Part shown: in pieces, positions 48,701-61,155 of the stretch
Layout of the letters: each line of letters opens with the position of its first letter
Position numbering within the stretch: the first letter of the stretch is position 1
Source: Litoditis marina
Taxonomy: Eukaryota; Nematoda; Chromadorea; Rhabditida; Rhabditidae
Assembly (NCBI GenBank): GCA_964036275.1
Contig: OZ038440.1
Coordinates: forward strand, 7,663,690 to 7,727,689
Direction: 5' to 3'
DNA length: 64,000 nt
The notes under the pieces: model-generated
Told to the model about the DNA's origin: nothing
The model's database searches: none
What the model saw: only the letters and a program-made list of their open reading frames with translations
Program-made: the position numbers and the translations under genes

Positions 48701-49859
48701 CATCAAGTACGATGCCCCATTGCATTTCGCCAATGTCACCAAGTTTATTGATCTCCTGATGGACCTAGTGGGCAACAAGGAAGAGGTGAAGTTATGAAAA
48801 TTACGGAAAGTTTGACGATACAGCATAATGCATGTTTTGTCGTTTTGTTCATCGGTACTCATCAAATTTGAATCATCGAAGTATAATGGCGAGTAAAGAT
48901 TCTAGGCTGAATATTTTGTTTCAATTAAACTGTACTTAGGAATTTTTCCTTCTGAGATGAAAACTTCTCTGTGAAGAAGGGGTAATTTCCATTTTCCAGG
49001 TTTTGTTGGATCAGAAGTCGATAATCGTAGATTGCTCGGCCATAAACTACATCGACACAATGGGCATGGATGCGTTGAACAACGTAAGAACATCGTGCGC
49101 AGCGCTTGTTTTTTATTCATATGTACTCTTCGTGAAAATAAAAACGATAACATACTATCTATCTGAAATTACTTCGCAAACAAACATGTATTCTCGTGTC
49201 GTCACTTCCGCTAGGAACAGGACAGTATAATGGTTAGAGCCGCTGTCTGCCATATAAAAGTCGCTCGTTCTGTTCCTAGGGCAGGCAAAAGGAAAAAAAT
49301 GGTTCAAAACACTCATCCCATAACTACAATATAGTAATGATAAAAAACTAATTTCTTTGAGGTATATCACGATGCGAAGAAGTTGGGAACTACAGTCGTG
49401 TACACCGGACTAAGTGGTAATTTTCGCTTTTCATTCAACACTGCTGAGAGACAGACCATTACCCAGAAAATCCCTGCTGTTTAATTAGGCTTGCAACACG
49501 CATTCCTGAAACAATGAGAGAAAACCGTGTGGAAACAGCTCATGTTCATTATCTCGTGAGCCTCTGGTTATTTTTCTATTACCTGCCTGAGCCTAAAGGC
49601 ACATTATTGAAAGATGGTTTGATGAAGAATACATGCATTTATTACGAGGAAGGGAGCAGGTAGATCAGGTCAGGAAGTAGATGAGCTTGCCAGTTGCATC
49701 TAATCGGTGATGCTTCATTTAGTTTGTTCTGGAATATTCAATGTTCTTACAGAAAGTGTGTTATCGATTCTTCAATCGGACGAATCGTGTGAGAAGACGT
49801 TATCAGAAGCCTACTACAGCAATATCAGCGAAGCTCTTCTCCATCTAACCAAATCTTAG
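42607..49859 (+). CDS. SulP/SLC26-family anion transporter with STAS domain
   Basis: Probable exons: 42607-42704 (first coding exon seen), 43223-43341, 43805-43878, 44143-44253, 44582-44739, 45129-45293, 45537-45692, 46010-46092, 46443-46590, 46994-47107, 47334-47411, 47703-47798, 48085-48191, 48635-48785, 49000-49083, 49362-49416, 49753-49859; phase holds to TAG, about 633 residues. The true ATG may be at 42696 or in an unseen upstream exon. The SLC26 signature is clear: [19 protein letters not shown], then [20 protein letters not shown]. Many hydrophobic segments follow, including [15 protein letters not shown] and [19 protein letters not shown] cytoplasmic STAS domain has [16 protein letters not shown]. 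Known relatives exchange sulfate, chloride, bicarbonate or oxalate across the plasma membrane; the substrate cannot be told here. The acceptor before 49362 is ttgag, weaker than usual. Nematode sulp genes are the obvious relatives. A broken tandem copy follows at 58068-63370. Confidence 0.88.
47447..47590 (+). mobile_element. tRNA-derived SINE-like repeat, copy 2
   Basis: It shares the TATAGTCGTCGCC start, GGAGGGTACTGTATA and the A-box-like GGCGCAGTGGTTAGCGCCC with 10738-10910. The B-box is lost here. It sits in the SulP intron after the exon ending at 47411. Confidence 0.55.
48271..48394. mobile_element. TTAA palindromic MITE, well-preserved copy
   Basis: The same length (124 bp) and nearly the same sequence as 7811-7934, with TTAA at both ends and about 29-bp inverted termini. 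It lies in a SulP intron just after the exon ending at 48191. The near identity of the two copies implies recent activity. Confidence 0.85.
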
Positions 49860-50376
49860 AACCTTGAAACTTTCATTTCGAATAGAGAAAACCTATGCAT
49901 AACAAAATATTAGCAATGTACACTGTATATAATGCCTTCTTCAACAAATGAAAGATTTGAATGAGTTTTCCATAATTATGAAGTTCATTTTGTGTGAACT
50001 CCGGGCACTATAACTACAATTCCATTCGCAGTTGGAAACCATCACTGAAGAAGTGAAATTGGTATTTAGCGAAAATGCAAGCCAAAACGACATCTTGTGT
50101 GCTGTTTGTAATTTGTCTCCGCGTTTTTTCGATCAATATTCGATGTAAAATATCTACAAAAATATGGCCTTTCCCGGAATTCGCGAATTTTTCATAGAAA
50201 CTGACTGAATAAGCGCTTGAAAAACGTATATACACTCTAGCAGCATGATAACAAAAACACACAGAGAGAAACTTGCCTAGTCGGTGATTTCCATCTGTTT
50301 TCCATCTAACATCTGGGATGTGGGATGTGGTCTTACCGCAACCAATTCGATTTCGAGTCAGTCAATAGTGTGCAAC

Positions 50377-52101
50377 ATGCTGTTTCCGCTCCTATTGTTA
50401 CCAATGATTACTGTGAGTTATATAAAAGTTCAATGTCGTTTAGGTTATGTTTGAGCATAGTTTCAAAACAAATGTAAGCCGAAAAATATAGTACTGTTGA
50501 GTTTCATCGAATTTCACTTTCACTCCGGGCAGTCGAAGAATTCTAAGTGGAACACAGAGAGAGAGAGAGTAAACGATACGAAAAAGAGCAAAAGAGTAGA
50601 GAGAAGTGAGAGAGGGGAGGGGGAATAACTAAGTAGGAATATAGAGAGAGATGCACAGAGCTAGTGAGCAAGAATTAGCCGGAGAGCAGAAAAAAAGGAT
50701 GAAACATAATTTATTTTGTGTCAACAACAGAATCGTGATATGGCAGAAAAACCAATCGGTTCATGATGCCAATTATATAAATAATATATTAAAACTTGAA
50801 TGGAAACAGTTGCACACGAGATGTAGACGGTGAATTTGCAGCCAATACGATTTGACAAGAAGTTGTATAAATGAATAAAATAATTTTTCTAGGCGCACTC
50901 GGTGGACTTACAAGGCCGCGGCAAGTGCAAACTGAGTCAGCAGTTCGTGCCGGGCGAGAGTTTCGTTCGTCTGGTGGACGAGGGCGGACGCAGATGTTCA
51001 GGAAACGTCCGGCTGCCCGTCTGTCAGGGATTCTGTAAGACTTCTGAGGTAATTTTCGTTATTATTATCATTAATAATAATAAGTAATTCAGTGCCCGGT
51101 TTTGCATCTGGCGGCGTAGCAATCCTCACAAAAGTTCATGAGATCACCTCATGAGCTATTAGCACGAGTCTCTCATGAGATTCTATTGATTTCTATGCTA
51201 CAACATTACGAGTTCACGAGTAGCTCATGAGGTATCTCATGAGAAACTCGTATGAACTTCTCATGAGGTTAGAGGGATTGCTACGCCGCCTGTTCCCATT
51301 TCAAGAATGTGTAACTAGCTGATCGAACGACCACAATACCACAGTTCATAATTAAAATAATAATAATACTCTTTTACGGCAACTATTTCAGCCGTGTATT
51401 ACTTTATTGAAAGAAACACATAATCACACAAATCACATATCAACCGTAGAAGCCTTCTGTGTTCACAACTGAACACTCCCCAAACGGGTGAATGGCAAAC
51501 ATTTGGGATTAAATTTTGAGATGAATTTTAGTTCACAAAAAAGGAGCTATTTCAATTTCAGAGTGGTGTGCACACGTTCCCTCAGCGAGTGGCCAACAGC
51601 TCGGCTTGTGTGCTCGTCCAAACTGGATACACGGTGGGTGGCTTGGACTTGGGAACATGATTTTGGTAACCGTCTCACTTCACTAGGTAAATATTTCGCT
51701 CCCGTTCTTCGATGCGTGACACTACAATGCATTGAAAGGTACCGACTGTGAATTGCACACAGCAGGCTTAAACTTTCACTGGGATCGAACTGCACATAGA
51801 AAAAATGGTCCATAAGTTGACCGTATCAACTGGGCTTCTCTCTGAAGCTCACTGGGAAATGGTGAGAGTGATAGAATAGGGTTGTTTTTTTCTAGGGCAA
51901 GCCCGTACAATGTATGTTGCTCTTACAGGTGTGTGTTCTCAGTGGAATACCAATGATTTGCGGTCAAAACTCATCAAGTATGTATCCACTTTTCAGGAGG
52001 AGCCGCTGACTGATTGTGATGAAGGCGCAGATGATTCCATCCGTATCGTCAAGGTTCCAACTGGGCAGAAGTGCGGATGCAAGGCTTTCCCGCTCGATTA
52101 A
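50377..52101 (+). CDS. Secreted cystine-knot protein, glycoprotein-hormone beta-5 (thyrostimulin beta)-like
   Basis: Four exons in phase 0: 50377-50412, 50893-51048, 51562-51633, 51997-52101; 122 residues. Exon 1 is a compact signal peptide (MLFPLLLLPMIT, cleavage probably before AHS). The mature part has a cystine-knot cysteine pattern: C-SGNVRLPVC-QGFC, matching the hormone motif C-x7-8-C-x-G-x-C, then a cysteine 14 residues before the next (ACVLVQ... to TDCDEG), and a final CGC. GPB5 hormones also have a 14-residue spacing there and a CxC near the end. The last CxxC of vertebrate GPB5 is absent (KCGCKAF). Known GPA2/GPB5 dimers signal through LGR receptors. An NSS N-glycosylation site is present. 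A poly(A) signal AATAAA lies at 52131, 30 bases after the stop. It could be another cystine-knot ligand. Confidence 0.7.
51110..51290. mobile_element. Palindromic MITE with GGCGGCGTAGCAATCC termini
   Basis: The left end GGCGGCGTAGCAATCC is exactly complementary to the right end GGATTGCTACGCCGCC. The interior is a set of nested TCATGAG palindromes. It is 181 bp and non-coding, and lies in intron 2 of the hormone-like gene. A degraded relative is at 2653-2845. Confidence 0.85.
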
Positions 52102-53400
<1,299 letters not shown>

Positions 53401-53550
53401 ATGCAGTTAGCACCTCTATGTTTTCCATTCCTTGCCTTAGCAATGTCTCTGCTGCCAACCACGACGGTTCGACTTCTACCGGACGGGACCGGTCTGGCTC
53501 CGGACGGCGAGTTCTCGAAACGGACCCGGAACAGTTCCAACTCTAAATAA
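53401..53550 (+). CDS. Possible small secreted peptide, 49 residues
   Basis: An ATG-to-TAA frame of 49 codons starts with a convincing signal-peptide-like segment (MQLAPLCFPFLALAMSLLP). A short hydrophilic tail follows with a dibasic KR at about residue 40 and Asn/Ser-rich residues at the end. It is GC-richer than its surroundings, which is typical of coding DNA here. No family recognised. Upstream or downstream exons may exist, and it may equally be the first exon of a longer gene or a chance frame. Confidence 0.35.
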   Translation: MQLAPLCFPFLALAMSLLPTTTVRLLPDGTGLAPDGEFSKRTRNSSNSK

Positions 53551-54282
53551 GCAACTGGCTCACATTAGGGAAACGTATTCAAACTTATTCGCTGTTTTCG
53601 GATTGTTAGTGTTGCAGTTATGGGTTCAGGAAGCAAGTTTCATTGTTACAAAATGCAATTGGTGCACAGTGTTATGTGTTAGTTGGTAGAAGCGAGTATG
53701 ATTAGTATTAACTAGGTGACTAACAGTGATAAATACACGGAAAGTGACAAGAACAACTATCAAATATTCAACTGTGTAGCTACGTTTCTCATAAGTTATG
53801 AACGTTCAGTTTGGACCGATAAAATATAAAAACGTAAATAATCAACAATGGATAAGGATTTAACTACGAAAGATAGTGAAACAGTAAGGCGAACAGGATA
53901 GAACATGATGCTTACTACGAGCATTTCATCATTCTTCGTTCAAGTTTGAACTTTGATCAACTCACTCTACGATGCAGTGATATAAAACTGACATTTCTAG
54001 TTACAATATATTCGATACACATACTTTACTGTGAACGACTATATTGCAATTGTGCCAGAGTGTTGTGCAGATGATGATAACCACTTATGAGATGGTGGTA
54101 AGGCAAAACGTATTCGAAAGATGTTTTTAACGTCGTTACCTCTTGATCGAATGTGCTACGTGAATAAGGTGCTTAAGACTCTTCGAAACAAGACAATTTA
54201 GTTAGAGAAAACCAGAAATTTACCAATCAACAGCCGACGTCTAACTGTCAGTGCAAAAAAATTCAGTGAATTCTTTTTTAAC
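53551..54282. other. AT-rich gap with no recognised feature
   Basis: About 0.7 kb between the possible peptide frame and the 3' end of the RTE fragment. I see no exon, RNA gene or repeat in it. Confidence 0.55.
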
Positions 54283-56099
54283 AATACAATACAACAGATT
54301 ATTACGGGATCAGAATCGGTACAATTCGCCGCAACATATTATCTTTCCAAGTGTGCATCTCTTCTCTAGCGGTCCTCATCCAGTTTCTTCTAACAGCTTC
54401 ATTGAATTCATCCCTCCACCTCTGTTTCGGTCGTTCGGGAGGTCTTTATGCCTCGATTGGACATCGTTCCAATAGTGTTTTTGCCCAACGGTCGTTTGCC
54501 ATTCGGCTGTCGTGTCTTGCCCATGACCATTTTCTCATAACAGCACGTTCACGAATATCTGGTATTCTCACTGTTCTTGAGAGCCACTCGTTGGTATGAC
54601 GATCAAACAGAGTCACTCCAATCATTTTTCTCATCACTCTTCGCTGACCAGTTATCAAGGTAGTAAGATCTTCCAGACGAGTACCCAAGTTTCACAGCCA
54701 TACAGGATTGCTGGTTCTATGCATGCCTGATATACCTCGCGCTTCAACGTCGGTGAAACAGTACGGCTTGTGAGAAGTTGGTAGTATCGATTGAAAGCAC
54801 ACCAACCAGCACAAATTCTACGCTGCAATTCGCGCGTGTCGTTCATCTCAAACGAGAGAAGGTGCCCAAGATAAATGAACTTGTTGCAATAGGATAGAAT
54901 CAATCCATCGACACTGATAGGTATTTCTGTATCGTTTGTCATTTCGAACGTGTTCCCATGATTGCTTGTGAGGCCAACTCTTTTACTAGACTGCGAGAGC
55001 TCTTGCAACATTTTCTGCAGTTCCTCAGAGCACTGAGAGAAAACAACAATATCGTCAGCAAAGCGAAGATTGGTGAGGTCTGTTCCACTGATTGGTATAC
55101 CATACTCATTCCAGTCAAGAGAGCGGAACACTTCTTCGACCACAGCAGAGAACAACATTGAGGATATGGTATCTCCCTGTCAAACTTCTCGTTGAACCGA
55201 TACAGGTACTTTATCGGTACTCACTCTGACAACTTTGGCTTTTGCATATACGGACTTGACTGTGTTGGTTATCTTTGTGTTCACACTTTGGTTGGAAACA
55301 GCTCTCCAGACCGAATCAAACTCGGCCAATTCTACAACTAACCGAGTTTTTAGGTAACCTAACCCTTTTTTGGTAACCTATTTTTGAGGTTACCTTGGTA
55401 GGTAACCTGAAAGTAACCTGAAACTAAAATTCGGTTTCCGTTCAAACTAACGGTAAAAACCACATTTTGCCTTAGAAAAACAGGTAACCGGTTTTTCATT
55501 TCAGGTTACCAACCGGTTACCTACTGAGGTAACCTCAAAAATAGGTTACCAAAAAAGGGTTAGGTTACCTAAAAACCCGGTTAGATATAGAATTCACCAT
55601 CAAACTCCACGGAATCAAATGCTTCGCGGTAGTAAACAAACGCCATGTACAGACGGAATCGGTACTCACATAATTTTTGCATGAGTTCACGTACGGCAAA
55701 CACGTGATCGGTCGTTGACAACTGTTTACGAAATCCTGCTTGCTCTGTTGGCTGGTTACCCTCCAAGTCTTTTTCCATTCTACCACAAAGAACAGTAGTG
55801 AAAACTTTGTATATGGTGGATAGGAGAGAAACTAGGCGGACATTTTTGATATCCAGTGGATTTCCTTTCTTGAACAAAAGAGTAATCACTGAGTCAGCAA
55901 AATTCTTAGGAACTGTTTCTTGCTCGACACACTTATTGAAAATCTTTGTCGAATGAGAAGTCAAGATGTCAATGCCAACCTGTAGCATTTCTGCTGTGAT
56001 TTGATCTTCACCATGTGATCTACCTTTTGGTCTTGAGGCAATGACAGATTTGGCTTCTGATTCAAGAATATGCGAATGGCTCACTCGCAACAAGGTTCA
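54283..56099 (-). mobile_element. RTE-clade non-LTR retrotransposon, 5'-truncated and disabled
   Basis: The minus strand encodes reverse-transcriptase motifs in order: LLFKKGNPLDIKN (about 55870), QAGFRKQLSTTDHVFAV, AFVYYREAFDSVEFD, the catalytic FADDIVVFSQ (about 55055), YLGHLL and the C-terminal ILYGCETW. The pattern fits the RTE clade. The element lacks the endonuclease half, starting near 56099. It has an in-frame TGA at 55182-55180 where EVRQGD is expected, further frame breaks towards the 3' end, and a 275-bp MITE inserted between VEFD and its continuation. A TTGTATTGTATTG-type tail marks the 3' end, as expected for RTE elements. Confidence 0.85.
55324..55598. mobile_element. MULE-type MITE (GGTAACC-rich), copy 2, inside the RTE reverse transcriptase
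   Basis: It is flanked by a perfect 9-bp duplication ATCAAACTC (55315-55323 and 55599-55607), which is RTE coding sequence present once in an intact element. The termini, GGCCAATTCTACAACTAACC and the complementary GGTTAGATATAGAATTC, match the 7305-7587 element. Confidence 0.88.
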
Positions 56100-56559
56100 C
56101 TATCTGTGGAGTGAATGCTTAGGGCTAATGCATTAATGTCATGTTAAGTGAACGATTTCGAAGTGAAAAATTGCTAAATTCCCCTGAGAAAACCTATCCA
56201 TTCGTGATTTTCCGAACTTGCATATGTGTTCGTATGGGTGCAGACACAAACTTGGTGGTATATCCTGCTAACCACACTAGGAATGTGCTGTGATAGGCTG
56301 CTGAAGTTACTTTTTTGTGCTCACAGCGCGCCATACTTGCGAACGTTGAAAAATGGCTGACAGTGAAGATTAAGTGTGCTGTTTGTAAAATTTACATTCA
56401 GGTGAAATGTGGGCGATCCATCAGAAATCAAGAAGGTGCCGTGACATGGTGCACAATGTAGATGTAGAGAAATCTTTACGTAATATCACTTCTACTATGC
56501 ACCGTTTCACAACGTGAAAAACATAGCGACGTGAAGAAGAACGCGAAATGGAGACTCAC

Positions 56560-57107
56560 GTCGTCTGGTGATGGCACTCGCGGCGGTGCCGGTGGGACTG
56601 GCGGTAGTGGACTGGAGGCTGGAGATGGACCGACGTGAAGTCATCGCTGCTGGAGACCAGACCATACGCGGCTGCAGAAAAAGAGCGATGTTCAGTACTA
56701 AGCACACTTTGAAGAGCTCTAACTTCGCGAAAAAAACATCGAACTTTTTGGGCACGTTCCCGAATTCTCAGCGAAGATGATGGAAAATATATAAGAGTAC
56801 AGGGGGCAATTTAAACTCACTTAGTAGATCTAGTAATGAAGTTCACCTTAGATGTGTAGAGCAGATCATCAGGTAGCCAAAGCTGAATGCACGTTTTGTG
56901 CCATTTCAAGCATGTGCGGAGCGAGGACGCAGTTATGAGTGATTTACATACTAATCCCCTACCTGCAGTCCCTCCCCGTTCTCCTCCGAAAGAGTCATGG
57001 ATCTCGAGTCTCCTCTCATTGGACTTCTACCGCCGGTACGCGCACGTGAGACGGCCTGGATCTGCGACAGAGCTCCGGAAGCGGAAGATCCGGAGGGGGA
57101 GTCGTTT
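56560..57107 (-). CDS. Two orphan exons encoding a Ser/Arg/Thr-rich segment
   Basis: Exon 57107-56963 (from tttcag to CAG|gtaggg) and exon 56671-56560 (from ctgcag to C|gtgagt) are GC-rich islands open in compatible phase. They would encode a Ser/Gly/Arg/Thr-rich chain (pieces such as SGSSASGALSQIQAVSR and MTSRRSISSLQSTTASPTG). No start or stop was found: further exons would have to lie upstream beyond 57.1 kb or downstream through the RTE fragment. It may be a gene remnant cut by insertion. No family recognised. Confidence 0.4.
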
Positions 57108-57404
57108 CTGAAACCCATTGGCTAGTATTATTTATGGGTCTCACTTCCTCCAAAACAAGGCTATACAGTGTTTGCCCTAACGCGCTATTTTGTAGTTTGA
57201 TCCCGTTGATTTTTTGGTCAAAATATGGCGTGTATCCGGTTCAAAATGTACCTTAGCTATCATGAATCGCGAGCACAACCAAAATCAGAATATTGATCGT
57301 GATGATTTTTTGTCAGTTTGCAGTTTCTGGCTATTGTGTTCCAACAAGGCGACAGAAAGTCCTTGGAATTCACAGACCAAATCTCATCACGAATCTCATT
57401 CATC

Positions 57405-58200
57405 ACTCCGGCCTGTCTATGTGCGGTAATCTATGGAGTTATTGGATTTCGATCTGCCGGCCAGCTAATACAATATGGAGAGAGAACAATACTGACGAGA
57501 ATACATTGCCGATTTCATGTTTCTTTTGTTGTATTTTTTGAACGCCGTGCCCTATGACAGTTTATTGAGAACTTTTGGTTTATTCCTGTCTGATGTCGCT
57601 ATCTACATTTATGCACACGGCTGAGCTACTGTTTCCACGAGTAAGAGAACTTTGTGGCCGTACTGCGACAGTTACTGTATGAAGAGTTGTGAACTTGAAC
57701 CCTCTGAACCGTGAAACTGCTTCAAACCAGTTCTAAGCCAATTAAGTGTACGAACATTCATAAGTGAAATACATACTTTTCTGATGTTTATTCACTTTTC
57801 ACGTGGTCATTCAGCACATCTCAAATACACTTTGTAGGGCCCCTGGCCAAAATTTCGAAAACACCAAACTCACACATTTAGCTCACAGTCATATCTGATC
57901 TCTGATCTCTGATCATCTTCGGCGAGTTTCTAAGGAAGGTAGGGTTTTCATGTGAAAATAGATGGTTAGAGACCGAGAACTATAATTTACGCAGACATAC
58001 CTAGTATTACGTGCCAAACTGAACACAATTTTGATCATGCGCTGCATTAAAAAAAATTTGAAACTAGACAATGCGCATAATCCTCTCGGAACATTTTCGG
58101 CGGATGATCTGCCAAATTCGAATGACATTCGCAGTTCATCACAGGTTCACGGCGGAATGACAGAGGTTAGTTGGTAGAAAGTCAATTAGGTCTGTTTTGT
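57405..58200 (+). repeat. Segmental duplication, downstream copy
   Basis: A direct repeat of 41725-42730, with small deletions. It includes the first SulP coding exon at 58068-58165. The homology resumes at about 59345 after an insertion of about 1.1 kb that is absent from the upstream copy. Confidence 0.85.
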
Positions 58201-59263
58201 TTTCGAAATAATAATAATATAAAGTTCATTGCGCATAGAGTACTGAACAACCAGTTGAAGAAAGTAACTAATTATGTTATTACAGGTTCTATGGCAAAAC
58301 GAATCCACACAGAAACATGAGTTACAGTTTTGTTTGAGAAGTTCGGCAGATATCATGTTTTTGACATCTTGAACGGTAGAGCATTCAGGTATTAATTCAG
58401 TAGCGAGAAAACCCAGCTTTTTCGAGCTTCCTGGGATCAAATGAGCAGGATCAGGCCTCAGGGAAAGACGTAGTTCGGGAGCAGCTTGAAATGGTTGTGG
58501 TTTGGGTGTAGAATTGTTGACGTTGAGAGCAGCTTCTCTGTTGGCCTTCCGGGCGAGGAACCCCTGAGTACGTATGCTAGAAGATCCCGGCCTCTTCATC
58601 CCATGCTGCGTCTCTCGCTCTCCCTCACTATTTCTTGTCTCTCACATCCCGGCGGGATGTAAGAGCAGAGAAATAGCGTATGTTCGAGGAGACGCAGGAT
58701 GGGAGAAAGATGCCGGGATCTTCTAACATACGTACTCTGGAGACGTTGTTCCGGGGTCTCCAGTCTCCGTACACTGTAAGAAGAATAGGCAGCATTTGTT
58801 CTCATCAATTGAGCAAGAGTTTTGAGGTGAGGGAATCTGGTAGATTTGGCGATTTCAACACGGAGAGGACGGAACTTTCCATCTGTGCGAGGTTTTCCCA
58901 AATGATGCAAAACGGTGACGGCTTCGGACGAAAGACCAACTAGGGAAAATAGTTTACTAACCTGATGAGATCCCTGGTGTCATCCTCCGGGAATCCGCGA
59001 ACGACCAGCTTTCTTCGGTTTTCGTGGCGTTGACGTTGTTCGGTAATCATTGCAGGGATGTTCTTCTTCAGATCTTCTTGTTGAGCACGAGTTTCATTCA
59101 GTTGATTTAGGATTTGGTCAAGTTTTTCACCAAAATCGCGAATTGATGATGTTTTGTTGATTGGGGTGGAGGACGGGGCCATAATCCATAGAGCGATCGG
59201 CCGACCCGGGCAGATAGAGAGGCCCGAATGAAACAGTTGTGGAACAAACCTTCGTAATAACAT
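58200..59263 (-). mobile_element. LINE ORF1-like protein remnant (coiled coil plus RRM-like domain)
   Basis: The minus strand encodes a short coiled coil (FGEKLDQILNQLNETRAQQ) followed by an RRM-like fold (RRKLVVRGFPEDDTRD, VLHHLGKPRTDGKFRPLRVE, RFPHLKTLAQLM) and a basic tail (TQGFLARKANREAALNVN). This order is typical of non-LTR retrotransposon ORF1 proteins. The frame is broken near 58960 (a stop in a 22-base segment with gt...ag ends, very short for an intron) and by a palindromic insertion at 58566-58737. The block is absent from the duplicate SulP intron at 42.7 kb, so it inserted after the duplication or was lost there. Confidence 0.55.
58566..58737. repeat. Palindromic MITE-like insertion in the ORF1-like frame
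   Basis: The left arm (GAGTACGTATGCTAGAAGAT, continuing CCCGGC...GCTGCGTCTC) is complementary to the right arm (GAGACGCAGG...GCCGGGATCTTCTAACATACGTACTC) with few mismatches, leaving a loop of about 80 bases. The GAGGAGACGCAGG motif also occurs near 14382 and, inverted, near 45347, pointing to a dispersed family. Confidence 0.7.
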
Positions 59264-61155
59264 ACACTACTGCTTAGAAGAACGCCTTTAACATGAACTC
59301 GCTCGGGAATGTGCTAACTGGGTTTCATGCTGTGTTTGCAGTTTTATCTGAGTGTTTGTGACGATTAGGTGTTTGAGCAGCTTGTGCTTCGATGAAAGTT
59401 TAGGCTGCGTGTGTAGTTTTGTGTGAAACCTGTTCAAAACAAGCAGATCGCTTGGAATCAGTTTCTCAGCCCAAAATACCATCGTAGAAAAGTCGGCCAA
59501 TCGTAGATAGTGCGCGAAGTAAGAGACGAAGAAAGGGTCATCAGAGTGTGACTACAGTATACCTATTCACGTTCTTATGGTCTTTTTTATTGTCACTGAA
59601 CTCGTACAGTTTGAATACAGTTGAACTTCTATATAGCAAAGAGTTTTGAAAAAAAATTCCGACAAAGTCGACATTTGCGCTGGAAAAGTCATTGGAAAGT
59701 TAGAAAGTGAGCTGTACGATCACTAGCAGTGATTTCTACCATACCTCTAGATTTACGAGCCCGTCACGACGACGGACGATTCCTCACAGGAAAATGACAA
59801 GAAGGAACGTGGTCAACGATGGCAGGATCACGCTCTTGGACTCATGCCAATCTGCAAATGGCTTCCGAGATTGGTTGATGTACATTCGTATGGAACTGTG
59901 ACATTATATGGAATGAAACTCTTTTTTTCTCTATGTCCCTCTCTCTCTGTCTCTGGCTCGTTTTTCTATATCTATTTCGACACACAGAAACAAAATTATT
60001 GTGTTGAACCGTCTTTTTCTTTTGGATTGAATGAATAGAAGTAGAGAAAATTATAAGGTAAGTAAACTACTGTACACGTACAAATGGCCAGGACTATACT
60101 TTCAGATATAACTGGAGCAGAGACCTTTCCGGCGACATTATCGCAGGATTCACAGTGGGAATAATGCATGTTCCACAGGGTGGGTTAGTGGAGAGATCAC
60201 TCTGAGATCAAACATACGATGAAAACTCTATAACTCGGATCTCAATTCAAAATCGTGGATCACAATAGAATCAAGGATCGAATGTTTCCCTTTTGTAAGT
60301 TATACGCTTGGAGTACAATGTAAGCACCTGAGCACAGACATTATTGGGAGCACAGACGTAAGATGATAAAACTCAATAGTTAACTTTTTCGACTGATTCT
60401 TTAACTTTCTACCTGAAAAAGTAACGCGATTGTCTTCTAACCTCTACCTTACATTATAGTAATTGTGCCAATAACCTCAGGCACGAACATTTGTAAAGTT
60501 CCGCTGTGTTTGCTTGTTTGCAGCTTGGTCCTAGTTAGATATCACCCTAAAGCCTATTTTATCGAAAATGCCAAAACTCAAACTATGGCTTATAGTTTAG
60601 CTCTCATTTGTTATTCGTGAGAACGTTTAGTATCTGTTCAGGTATGGCCTACGCAAGTCTGGCCGGTTTGCCACCGATCTACGGAATGTACTCTTCCTTC
60701 TTCCCCGCTCTCATCTACATGATGTTCGGAACATCCAGACACATTTCCATTGGTGAATAATGATAAACGAGTGTCGGGCTAGACCATGAAAAAAATATGC
60801 CGAAACTGTGCTATACTAGAAGTCAATTGACTAGTAACGTAAAGCTAGCACTCTAATGAGACATCGCGCTTTTTGTAATTGCACGTATCTGAGGTCCGAT
60901 GTGTTTAACATGTTTCACGTGACAGTGCAATTGACTAACAGTGTTATTCTATTTGATATTGGTGATTTTTTCCTGAATGATACTGGGTTTTTGGGAACCA
61001 AAACATCTCATCGTAAACCGGCTTCTCCAATGACTGAGCTGAAATACAGTTTTGCCATTCACCTGATATTGCCTTTTTGTTGTTATCTGTTCCGAATCGA
61101 AAGTTTGTTCTCAATCAGTGGTGAAGTTGGTCAACTTCAATTCGGTGACTCGTAA

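Noticed and set aside
49205..49275. tRNA-like hairpin with complementary ends CTAGGAACAG/CTGTTCCTAG and TGGTTAGAGCCG
   Set aside because: The paired ends are longer than a 7-bp acceptor stem and no T-arm is present; more likely a small palindromic repeat.
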